From an uncultured Oscillospiraceae bacterium (GTDB lineage Bacteria > Bacillota > Clostridia > Oscillospirales > Oscillospiraceae): 64,000 bases of DNA. Both the position numbers and the translations under genes were made by a program. This document shows positions 50,947 to 58,609 of the stretch, in pieces. The DNA is taken from NCBI GenBank assembly GCA_947584295.1, contig CANPWM010000001.1, forward strand, positions 79,049-143,048, given 5' to 3'. Positions within the stretch are counted from its first letter, which is position 1, and every line of letters begins with the position of its first letter. The notes beneath the pieces were generated by a model. That model was not told the origin of the DNA and made no database searches. It saw only the letters and a program-made list of their open reading frames with translations.

Positions 50947-52728
50947 ATGATTTTCGGAAAGCACATCAACAAATACTACATCAAATACGGGCCGCTCCTG
51001 CTGCTGGGCCTGCTGGCGCTGGGCGTGGTGGACTATATGCAGCTGGTGGTGCCGCGGCTCTATCAGATGGTGGTCAACGGCATGAACGACGGACAGGTGA
51101 TGCTGGACGGCGTTATGCGTACCTTCGACATGGACTTTCTGCTGGAGGAGATCTGCCTGCCCATGCTGGTGGTGGTCATCAGCATGGTGTTTGGGCGGTT
51201 TTTGTGGCGCATCTGCTTCTTCGGCTCCGCCGTGCGGGTGGAGGCGGAGATCCGCAACAGTATGTTCGACCACTGCAAGGATCTGTCCCAGCAGTACTAC
51301 CAGGTCCACAAGGTGGGGGATCTGATGAGCCTTTTCACTAACGACCTGGACACCATTCAGGACTGCTACGGCAACGGGCTTCTGATGCTGGCCGACGCGC
51401 TGATGCTGGGGATCCTGTCGGTCCTTAAGATGTTCACCATGGACAGGACGCTGACGCTCTTTTCCCTGATCCCCATGGTGTTCCTTTTCGGCATCAGCAC
51501 TGTGGTGGGCCGCTATATGGAGAAGAAGTGGGATATCCGGCAGGCGGCCTTCTCAAAGCTTTCGGACTTCTCCCAGGAGTCCTTCTCCGGCATCGCCGTC
51601 ATCAAGGCCTTCGTCAAGGAGGCCAAGGAGCTGTGGGCCTTTAAAAAGCTCAATCAGGAGAACGAGAAGGCCAACGTGGACTTTACCCGCGCCTCAGTGC
51701 TGCTGCACATTCTGGTGACGCTCTTTGTGGAGTCGGTCATCTGCGTGGTGCTGGGCTACGGCGGGTGGCTGGTCCATGAGAAGGTGTTTAACGCCGGACA
51801 GCTTGTGGAGTACATAGGCTATTTCAACGCCATCGTCTGGCCCATCATGGCGGTGTCGGAGCTTATAGATATGACCAGCCGGGGCAAGGCGTCCCTCAAG
51901 CGCGTCAGCGAGCTTTTGAACGCCGAGCAGGACGTTATCGACCGGGAGGGCGTCGCGTCCCTTGACGACGTCCGGGGGGATATCGAGTTTAAGCACCTGA
52001 CCTTCCGCTATCCCGGCGGGGAGTATGACGTTTTGAAGGACGTCTCCTTCCGGATCCGCGCCGGGGAGAGCGTGGGTATCGTGGGCCGCACGGGAGCGGG
52101 CAAGACCACGCTGGTGGATCTTATCCTGCGCACCTACAACGTACCCGACGGCACGGTTTTTGTGGACGGGCATGACGTGAACGGCGTGAAGATCCACGAC
52201 GTGCGAGCGGCCTGCGCCTATGTGCCTCAGGACAACTTCCTTTTCTCCGACACCATCGCCCGGAACATCGCCTTCACCAACGGCAAGCCCGACATGGAGA
52301 AGGTAGTTAAGGCCGCCGTCCTCTCCGACGTGGACGACAATATCCGGGAGTTTTCGGAGGGGTACGAGACGGTGCTGGGGGAGCGGGGCGTCACCGTGTC
52401 CGGCGGACAGAAGCAGCGCATCTCCATCGCCCGGGCCCTTTTGAAAGACGCGCCCATTCTGATCCTGGACGACTCCGTTTCCGCCGTGGACACCAGCACG
52501 GAAAAGACTATTTTGGAAAATCTGAAAAAGACCCGGCAGGGGAAGACCACCATTCTCATCGCCCACCGCATCTCCACCATCGAGCAGATGGACAAGATCC
52601 TCTATTTGGAGGACGGGGAGCTGGCGGCTGTGGGCAGCCACGAGGAGCTGATCGCCTCCTGCCCGGCGTACAAGCATATGGTGGATCTCCAGAAGCTTGA
52701 GGAGGAGGGAGGCGAGCAGAATGTCTGA
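50947..52728 (+). CDS. ABC exporter half-transporter, degenerate-site subunit
   Basis: A 593-residue type IV ABC exporter: six transmembrane helices (about residues 20-310), then a nucleotide-binding domain with GRTGAGKTTLVD, Q-loop YVPQDNFLFSDT, signature VSGGQKQR and Walker B ILILDDSVSAVD. The usual catalytic Glu after Walker B is Asp, which marks the degenerate-site partner of heterodimers such as BmrC/BmrD. It overlaps the second subunit by 8 bases. Substrate unknown; multidrug or lipid export is typical. AGGAA precedes the ATG. Confidence 0.92.
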   Translation: MIFGKHINKYYIKYGPLLLLGLLALGVVDYMQLVVPRLYQMVVNGMNDGQVMLDGVMRTFDMDFLLEEICLPMLVVVISMVFGRFLWRICFFGSAVRVEAEIRNSMFDHCKDLSQQYYQVHKVGDLMSLFTNDLDTIQDCYGNGLLMLADALMLGILSVLKMFTMDRTLTLFSLIPMVFLFGISTVVGRYMEKKWDIRQAAFSKLSDFSQESFSGIAVIKAFVKEAKELWAFKKLNQENEKANVDFTRASVLLHILVTLFVESVICVVLGYGGWLVHEKVFNAGQLVEYIGYFNAIVWPIMAVSELIDMTSRGKASLKRVSELLNAEQDVIDREGVASLDDVRGDIEFKHLTFRYPGGEYDVLKDVSFRIRAGESVGIVGRTGAGKTTLVDLILRTYNVPDGTVFVDGHDVNGVKIHDVRAACAYVPQDNFLFSDTIARNIAFTNGKPDMEKVVKAAVLSDVDDNIREFSEGYETVLGERGVTVSGGQKQRISIARALLKDAPILILDDSVSAVDTSTEKTILENLKKTRQGKTTILIAHRISTIEQMDKILYLEDGELAAVGSHEELIASCPAYKHMVDLQKLEEEGGEQNV

Positions 52729-54616
52729 GTTCGCGCCGCTTTATATCGTGGGCGCCGTGGTGGGCGTGTTCTCCCTGCTGTTCATCGCCGCCTACGCCAC
52801 CCTGAAGCACAAAAAGGCCGCCGTCACCTTTGATCGGAACGTGCCGGACGGGGAGATCATGGCCCGTATGCTGCCCTACGCCAAGCCCTACTGGAAGAGC
52901 TTCCTGGCGGTGCTGCTGCTGATGATGGTGTCCATCGCCTACGACATCATCTCCCCCATTCTGGTGGGCGACATCGAGACGGTCATCAAGGACGACTTCG
53001 CCCCCAGCCAGCTCTTTATCCGGGTGGGCCTCTACGCCAGTATTCTGATCGTCTCCATGATCAGCACCTATTTCCAGTCCATTATCCTGCAAAAGACGGG
53101 CCAGAGGATCCTGTCCTCCTTGCGGCAGGATCTGTTCACCCACATCGAGAGCCTCTCCCACAACCAGTTGAACCAGATCCCCGTGGGCAAGCTGGTGACC
53201 CGCGTCACCAACGACACCAACGCCATCTCCATGATGTTCACCAACATTCTGGTGAACATGATCCGCAACGTCTTTGTCATTGTGGGCGTGCTGTCGGCCA
53301 TGCTGATCCTGAACCTGGAGCTTACGCTGATGGTGCTGTGCTTTATCCCGTTTCTGGTGCTGTTCACCGTCATCTTCCGCGTCTTTACCCGGCGGGTGTT
53401 CCGCACGGTGAAGGACAGGACCACCGACATTAACACCTACCTCTCCGAGAACCTCTCCGGCATCAAGATCACCCAGATCTTCAACCGGGAGGACGCCAAG
53501 ATGGAGGAGTTTCTGGAGAAGTCCAACGGCCTGCGCGTGGCCCGGCGGAACATGACGCTGGTCTTCGGCATCTTCCGGCCCATGGTGTATATGCTCTACA
53601 TAAGCTCCGTGCTGTGCCTGCTCTACCTGTGCGGGCGGGGGTACATCAAGAACACCGTCTTTTTGGGCCAGACGATCCACAGCGGTACGCTGGTCACCTT
53701 CTATATGTATATCTCCAAGTTTTTCAACCCCATCCAGACCCTGGCCGAGCAGTTCAACCAGCTCCAGTCCGCCTTCGCCTCGGCGGAGAAGATCTTTGCC
53801 ATCTTCGACCTGGAGCCGGAGCTTACGGACGAGCCGGACGCCATCGAGCTGGAGCACATCGAGGGCGACATCGAGTTTAAGGACGTCTGGTTCTCCTACG
53901 TCCCCGGCGAGTGGGTGCTGAAGGGCGTGAGCTTCCATGTGAAGCCCCGTGAGACAGTGGCCTTTGTGGGGGCCACCGGCTCCGGCAAGACCACCATTCT
54001 CAGCCTCATCTGCCGCAACTACGATATCCAGAAGGGCCAGATCCTCATCGACGGCATCGACATCAGGCACATCAAAATATCCTCCCTGCGCCGCCATTTC
54101 GGCCAGATGCTCCAGGACGTGTTCCTGTTCTCCGGCACCATTCGTTCCAACATCGTCCTGCGGGAAGATTCCTTCACCGACGACGAGATCTGGCAGGCCT
54201 GCCGGTACGTCAACGCCGACCACTTCATCAACAAGCTGGACGGCGGCTTGGACGAGGTGGTTCGGGAGCGGGGCAACAACTTCTCCGCCGGCCAGCGGCA
54301 GCTGCTCTCCTTCGCCCGGACGATCCTGCACCGGCCGGAGGTGATGATCCTGGACGAAGCCACCGCCAACATCGACACGGAGACGGAGATTCTCATTCAG
54401 GACTCCCTGGAGAAGATGAAGAACATCGGCACCATGCTGATCGTGGCCCACCGTCTCAGCACCATTCAGCACTCCGACAACATTATCCTCCTGTCCCACG
54501 GCGTGATCCGGGAGCAGGGGACGCATCAGGAGCTTCTGCACAAGAAGGGCCGCTATTACCGGCTCTACACCCTGCAGTTCCATGAACAGCAAAGACGGCT
54601 GGAGGGAAACGCGTAA
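52721..54616 (+). CDS. ABC exporter half-transporter, catalytic-site subunit
   Basis: A 631-residue partner of the preceding gene. An N-terminal hydrophobic segment precedes the six-helix domain. The nucleotide-binding domain has GATGSGKTTILS, Q-loop MLQDVFLFSGT, an altered signature NNFSAGQRQLLSF (Ala for Gly) and Walker B VMILDEATANID with the catalytic Glu kept. Together the two proteins show the complementary asymmetry of heterodimeric exporters. GGAGGAGGG lies before the ATG within the upstream gene. Confidence 0.92.
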   Translation: MSEFAPLYIVGAVVGVFSLLFIAAYATLKHKKAAVTFDRNVPDGEIMARMLPYAKPYWKSFLAVLLLMMVSIAYDIISPILVGDIETVIKDDFAPSQLFIRVGLYASILIVSMISTYFQSIILQKTGQRILSSLRQDLFTHIESLSHNQLNQIPVGKLVTRVTNDTNAISMMFTNILVNMIRNVFVIVGVLSAMLILNLELTLMVLCFIPFLVLFTVIFRVFTRRVFRTVKDRTTDINTYLSENLSGIKITQIFNREDAKMEEFLEKSNGLRVARRNMTLVFGIFRPMVYMLYISSVLCLLYLCGRGYIKNTVFLGQTIHSGTLVTFYMYISKFFNPIQTLAEQFNQLQSAFASAEKIFAIFDLEPELTDEPDAIELEHIEGDIEFKDVWFSYVPGEWVLKGVSFHVKPRETVAFVGATGSGKTTILSLICRNYDIQKGQILIDGIDIRHIKISSLRRHFGQMLQDVFLFSGTIRSNIVLREDSFTDDEIWQACRYVNADHFINKLDGGLDEVVRERGNNFSAGQRQLLSFARTILHRPEVMILDEATANIDTETEILIQDSLEKMKNIGTMLIVAHRLSTIQHSDNIILLSHGVIREQGTHQELLHKKGRYYRLYTLQFHEQQRRLEGNA

Positions 54617-54634
54617 ACCCCGACAAAATCGAAA

Positions 54635-54666
54635 AAATGGCGTGAATTTGCAAATTCACGCCATTT
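54635..54666 (+). terminator. Perfect 32-base palindrome ending the ABC operon
   Basis: AAATGGCGTGAATTTG followed by its complement, 18 bases after the stop and followed by AGTTTGTC. A strong transcript end, although the T-run is short. Confidence 0.7.
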
Positions 54667-54712
54667 AGTTTGTCAAAAATTCAATTTCGATATTTTCCCC
54701 GCCCGTTCCCCT

Positions 54713-54746
54713 TGTCGGAAAAAGCCCTTCAGGGCTTTTTCCGACA
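54713..54746. terminator. 15-bp hairpin, right inverted-repeat copy
   Basis: TGTCGGAAAAAGCCC, loop TTCA, complementary arm. It lies 2 bases after the 3' end of the minus-strand Thr/Asp protein gene and mirrors the copy at 50631-50664. Confidence 0.8.
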
Positions 54747-54748
54747 GT

Positions 54749-55222
54749 TTACGGCTTGCACCGCCCGCAGGGGGAGTAGCCCAGGGCGACGATCTCCTCG
54801 CGGGTGAGGGTGGAGTCCTGCCGGTTCTTGTCCTTGATGTCCTTGACGCTGGAGCAGGAGGGGAAATGGAACTTCCTGGTGTTGGTGTTCAGCACATAGG
54901 TGACAGCTTTGGTGTCCGTTTCCGAGGAGGTGTCCGACGGGGCGGTGCCGGGGGTCGCGGTGTCCGTTCCCGTAGTGTCGGGTTCTGCGGTATCGGGAGC
55001 GGCGGTGTCCTCATCACCCGTATCAGGCGCTGTGGTTTCGGCCTTCGCGGTGTCCGGGGGATTCGTCTCCGGCGCTGTGGTGTCCGGGGCGGCGGTGTCC
55101 TGGGGCGGGGGAGCCGGAGAGGTGTCCGGCGGCATTTCCAGGGCGGTTTTGATGGCAAAGGGGAGCAGCAGAATGATCGCGCCCAGGATCACATAGAACC
55201 ACCATTTTTTAAAAATGTCCAA
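54749..55222 (-). CDS. Membrane-anchored protein with Thr/Asp stalk and Ada-like Cys domain
   Basis: A 157-residue protein with an N-terminal helix (about residues 7-26, YVILGAIILLLPFAI). The stalk is rich in PDT and TDT units (about 30-105). A C-terminal domain of about 50 residues has YVLNTNTRKFHFPSC and GYSPCGRCKP. This His/Cys pattern is common on Clostridia surface proteins and looks like a zinc site. The start is TTG behind a G-rich ribosome site. The stalk resembles those of two other envelope proteins in the window. Confidence 0.78.
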   Translation of the reverse strand: MDIFKKWWFYVILGAIILLLPFAIKTALEMPPDTSPAPPPQDTAAPDTTAPETNPPDTAKAETTAPDTGDEDTAAPDTAEPDTTGTDTATPGTAPSDTSSETDTKAVTYVLNTNTRKFHFPSCSSVKDIKDKNRQDSTLTREEIVALGYSPCGRCKP

Positions 55223-55285
55223 AAAACCACCCCCCTGTTTACCCTCATTATAGCAGTAAACCGGGGGGCGGTAAAGAGCGTTTTT

Positions 55286-55876
55286 TCAATTGTTTCCGGG
55301 TATGACCGCCAGAGGCGGCCCGGAGACGCAGATCACCCTGTCCGCCAGGGACAGGGACAGCGCGTCGTGGGCGGAGAGGACGATGGGGATCCCCAGGCCG
55401 CGCAGGCGGGCCATAACGCGCCTGGCGTTGTCCGCGTCCACGCCGGTGAAGGGTTCGTCCAGCAGGAGCAGGGACTTGTCCCCGGCGTAGGCCAGCGCCC
55501 TGGCCAGGGCCACCCGGCGCTTCATGCCGCCGGACAGGGCCTCCACCGGGGAATCCGCCTCGGCGGCCAGCCCCACCGCCTCCAGATACGCTTTGACCTC
55601 AGCGCCCTTTGGCAGAACGGCCCTTATTTGCGCCGCGGCGGTGAAGCCGGGCAGAAGCCGGTCCTCCTGAAAGAGAACGGCGGTTTTCTCAAGCCCCGGG
55701 GCCTGGACGCGCCCCTGTTCAGGCGGGATAAGGCCCGCCAACAGCCGCAGAAGGGTGGTCTTGCCGCACCCGGAGGGGCCGGACAGGGCCGTGACGCCGG
55801 TATCGGGCAGCGTCAGGGAGAAGTCCTTCAGGATACGCTTATCCCCGTAGGAGAAGGACACGTTTTCCAGCCTCAT
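55286..55876 (-). CDS. ABC transporter ATP-binding protein, NitT/TauT type
   Basis: A 196-residue importer ATPase, on the short side for the family. Walker A GPSGCGKTTLLRLL, Q-loop VLFQEDRLLPG, signature LSGGMKRRVALARAL, Walker B LLLLDEPFTGVD and H-loop VLSAHD are complete. The ATG at 55876 shares ATGA with the permease stop; upstream codons lie in the permease gene and are unrelated. Confidence 0.9.
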   Translation of the reverse strand: MRLENVSFSYGDKRILKDFSLTLPDTGVTALSGPSGCGKTTLLRLLAGLIPPEQGRVQAPGLEKTAVLFQEDRLLPGFTAAAQIRAVLPKGAEVKAYLEAVGLAAEADSPVEALSGGMKRRVALARALAYAGDKSLLLLDEPFTGVDADNARRVMARLRGLGIPIVLSAHDALSLSLADRVICVSGPPLAVIPGNN

Positions 55877-56646
55877 TTGCCGCCGCCCCCCTTCCTCAAG
55901 GCCCGCCGGACCAGCGCCTCCACCGCCAGGGACAGGGCCACGACCACCGCCGTCCAGGCAAAGAGGGAGGGGATCTCCAGGTACAGCTTGGACCAGTAGA
56001 TCTGACTGCCCAGCGCCCTGCGGGGCGTGCAAAGCACCTCCGCCGCCGCGCCGGATTTCCACGCAAGACCGATGGAGCTGAGTACGCCGCTCCGCAGATA
56101 CGGCAGAGCCGCCGGGAGATAGATGTACCGCGCCCGCCGGGCCGCGCTCATCTGATAGGCCGCCGCCATCTCCAAAAGCTCCGGGGAGGGGGAGGCAAGG
56201 CCGGAGCGCAGATCTTCCCACACCACCGGCGTCACCATCATGGCGCAGATGATGACAGGCACCTTGTCCGACCCGGCCCAGAGAATGATCAGCACAATGA
56301 AGCTGACCACGGGGGCGGCCCGCAGTACCCGCACGGCGGGGGAGAGGAGCGTATCGGCCAGGGGGCTTATGTGGGTCAGCACCGCCAGCGCCGCCCCGGC
56401 GGCGACGCCCAGGACTGTCCCGGCGACGATCCTTACAAGCGTCGCCAGGGCGCTGAGCCAAAATGGCCCCGTCCCCGCCAGCTCCCAAAGCCGCGCCCCC
56501 ACCTCCAGGGGGGAGGGGAGCAGCAGGGACTGGCCCACCGCCATGGCCGCAAGCTGCCACAGCCCCAGCCAAAATACGGCTGGGGCCAGAAGCTTCCATG
56601 CGGTGTTTTTCCTTTTCTCAGTCGGCCTGCCAGTAGAAGGCGTCAT
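55873..56646 (-). CDS. ABC transporter permease, NitT/TauT type
   Basis: A 257-residue permease with five to six helices and the EAA-type coupling loop MAAAYQMSAARRARYIYLPA. Near the N-terminus are LAPAVFWLGLWQLAAMAVG and LLLPSPLEV, typical of SsuC/TauC/ThiX permeases. The chosen ATG lies behind GGAGGGG; it overlaps the binding-protein gene by 29 bases. Substrates of this class include sulfonates, nitrate and thiamine precursors. Confidence 0.9.
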   Translation of the reverse strand: MTPSTGRPTEKRKNTAWKLLAPAVFWLGLWQLAAMAVGQSLLLPSPLEVGARLWELAGTGPFWLSALATLVRIVAGTVLGVAAGAALAVLTHISPLADTLLSPAVRVLRAAPVVSFIVLIILWAGSDKVPVIICAMMVTPVVWEDLRSGLASPSPELLEMAAAYQMSAARRARYIYLPAALPYLRSGVLSSIGLAWKSGAAAEVLCTPRRALGSQIYWSKLYLEIPSLFAWTAVVVALSLAVEALVRRALRKGGGGK

Positions 56647-57742
56647 CGGGCATTGCCCCTCCAATCGAAGCGGGGTTGGCGTCAAAAAGCACCTGATAGT
56701 AGGGTTCCAGGGTGGCGCGCACGTCCGCCCCGGCGATGAAGGTCAGGGAGCAGTCGGGGATAGCCCGCTTGGCGATGGCGGCCTTGGGGACGATGCCGTA
56801 CTGCTCGCAGAGGGCGGCGGCGTGTTCCACGTCGGCCTTCACCGCGTTGATGGAGGCCTCATAATCGGCAAGGAACTGCTTGACCGCCTGGGGGTTCTCC
56901 TGAGCGAAGGCGGCCCGGACGGCCACACAGCCCATGGTCAACTGCCCGCCGGTTTGCAGGGCGTCCCATTCCTTAGTCATATCCAGGGCCGAGCGCACGT
57001 CCTGATTCTGGATCAGTACGGCGGTGGCGGCGGGGACGGGGAGCATACACAGGTCAATCTCCCCGGCGGCCATCTTGGTCTGGATTACGCTGGCGTCCTC
57101 AAACACCAGGTTTACGTCCGCGTCCTTGACCTCCTCGGTGGGGGTGCTGACGGTGAGGCCGTTCTGGGTGAGGATATACCGAAGGGCATATTCCGGGTTG
57201 GCGCCCTGGCCGGGGGAGTAGATGGTCTTGCCCTTCAGATCGGCCACGGCGTGGACGGTGTCGCCCCGCTCCAGGATATAGAGGACGCCCAGGGTGTTGA
57301 TGGCGATGACCTGCACCTGGCCCTGGGTTTTGTTGTAGAGGGCGGAGGCCACGTTGGTGGCCACGGCGGCGATGTCATAGTCGCCGTTGATGAGGCCGTT
57401 CTGGATCTGGCTGTTGTCCGCCACGGCGGAGACCTTGTAGCGGTTCAGCGTCTCGCCCGCGTCGTTGCGCTCCATAAGCGCCACAGCGCCCACGCCCGTG
57501 GGGCCGGTGAGGACGGCGAAATTCACGTCATAGGCCGTGGGGACGTCCTGCTGGGCGGTGTCCTCCGTCGTGTCGGCGGCGGTGTCCCCGGTAGTGTCCT
57601 CAGCCGTGTCCGCCGCGGTGTCCTGGGTGGAGTCGGTATCGGCGCCGCCCGCCGTGTCCGTGGTGTCGCGGCCCGCGTCTCCGCAGGCGGCCAGTGACAG
57701 GGTCAGGGCCAGGGTGAGCAGTAAGATGAGTACCTTTTTCAT
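56618..57742 (-). CDS. ABC transporter substrate-binding lipoprotein with Thr/Asp stalk
   Basis: A 374-residue lipoprotein (lipobox LAAC). Residues 24-68 are a Thr/Asp stalk of TDT, ADT and EDTT units. A NMT1/SsuA-type binding domain follows: VNFAVLTGPTGVGAVALMER, GDYDIAAVATNVASALYN, LKGKTIYSPGQGANPEYALR, DLCMLPVPAATAVL. Relatives bind sulfonates, pyrimidine thiamine precursors or tetrapyrrole-like ligands; the sequence alone does not choose. It is the first gene of the importer operon. Confidence 0.88.
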   Translation of the reverse strand: MKKVLILLLTLALTLSLAACGDAGRDTTDTAGGADTDSTQDTAADTAEDTTGDTAADTTEDTAQQDVPTAYDVNFAVLTGPTGVGAVALMERNDAGETLNRYKVSAVADNSQIQNGLINGDYDIAAVATNVASALYNKTQGQVQVIAINTLGVLYILERGDTVHAVADLKGKTIYSPGQGANPEYALRYILTQNGLTVSTPTEEVKDADVNLVFEDASVIQTKMAAGEIDLCMLPVPAATAVLIQNQDVRSALDMTKEWDALQTGGQLTMGCVAVRAAFAQENPQAVKQFLADYEASINAVKADVEHAAALCEQYGIVPKAAIAKRAIPDCSLTFIAGADVRATLEPYYQVLFDANPASIGGAMPDDAFYWQAD

Positions 57743-57788
57743 GCTTTTTTATTTCCTTTCCAGACGGAATCGGTTCATAGATGATGCG

Positions 57789-58430
57789 TTATTTTAAGGA
57801 TTCCGGCTTTAACACGGTGATAGTCTTCCCGGACTTGGCGATAACGCCCGCGTCCATAAGCTTATCCAGCTCCCGATAGAGCGTGGCGCGGGCCACCCCC
57901 AGCCGGGAGGCCAGGTCAGTGAGGGATTTGACGGTGATAACGCCGTCCTCCCCGGCGTTGGTCAGCAGAAAGCCCGACAGCTTCCGCTCCCCGGAGCCGG
58001 AGGACAGGGCGTCCACCTTGGCGGAGAGGAAACGGATGCGCTGGGCCAGATACCGCAGGTAGTTTTCCCGCACCGGGGCGCTTTCGTCGATCAACCGGCT
58101 GACGGTCCTCTGGGAGAGGAACAGCACCTCACAGCGGCGGGCGGCGGTCAGGGTGGAGACGTAAAGCTCCTCGTCGGTGAAAAGCGCCGCCGCCCCAAAG
58201 AGATCCCCCACGCCCAGCTCGCTGACGGTCAGGCTCCCCTTGGTCACGGTGAGGTTCCCTCGCAACAGGATCCCCAGCTCCCGGCGAAAGCTGAAGGGGG
58301 AGTAGATCACCTCGCCCTTGCGGTAGGCGGCGATCTGCGCCTGCCCGCCTAAAAGCCTGTCGATCTCCTCGGCCTCAAGACCGCGAAAAAGGAACGTCCC
58401 TTTCAAAATCTCCAACTGGGCGCTTGTCAT
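57789..58430 (-). CDS. Crp/Fnr family transcriptional regulator
   Basis: A 213-residue regulator: a cyclic-nucleotide-binding-like sensor domain (about residues 10-120, EVIYSPFSFRRELGILLRGN, VGDLFGAAALF), a dimerisation helix and a winged helix-turn-helix (SLTDLASRLGVARATLYREL). No Cys cluster for an iron-sulfur sensor is visible. It lies directly upstream of the importer operon and probably controls it. A palindrome next to its promoter suggests autoregulation. Confidence 0.88.
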   Translation of the reverse strand: MTSAQLEILKGTFLFRGLEAEEIDRLLGGQAQIAAYRKGEVIYSPFSFRRELGILLRGNLTVTKGSLTVSELGVGDLFGAAALFTDEELYVSTLTAARRCEVLFLSQRTVSRLIDESAPVRENYLRYLAQRIRFLSAKVDALSSGSGERKLSGFLLTNAGEDGVITVKSLTDLASRLGVARATLYRELDKLMDAGVIAKSGKTITVLKPESLK

Positions 58431-58446
58431 GATCTCCCTCCTAAAT

Positions 58447-58460
58447 GTCTCATTTGAGAC
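58447..58460. promoter_or_regulatory. Palindromic operator candidate of the Crp/Fnr regulator
   Basis: GTCTCATTTGAGAC, a perfect dyad placed just after the predicted transcription start of the regulator gene and 17 bases before its ATG, a position suited to autorepression. Confidence 0.65.
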
Positions 58461-58471
58461 GGTTTCTAATG

Positions 58472-58500
58472 ATTATAGCAGACAACGCGGCCCTTGTCAA
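58472..58500 (-). promoter_or_regulatory. Perfect consensus promoter of the Crp/Fnr regulator gene
   Basis: Minus strand: TTGACA (58495-58500), 17-base spacer, TATAAT (58472-58477). Start near 58464, about 34 bases before the ATG. Confidence 0.82.
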
Positions 58501-58542
58501 CAGCCTGGACGAAAAATTGTTAATAAAATGTCAAACTCACCC

Positions 58543-58573
58543 AAAAATTTCCCTCTCCCGGGGGAGAGGGAAA
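58543..58573 (-). terminator. Terminator of the M3 peptidase gene
   Basis: TTTCCCTCTCCC and GGGAGAGGGAAA arms, followed on the minus strand by TTTTTGGG, about 37 bases after the stop codon. Confidence 0.8.
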
Positions 58574-58609
58574 TGGGGGTATCATATTGCGCGTCTCCGG
58601 CTTTCTTTA

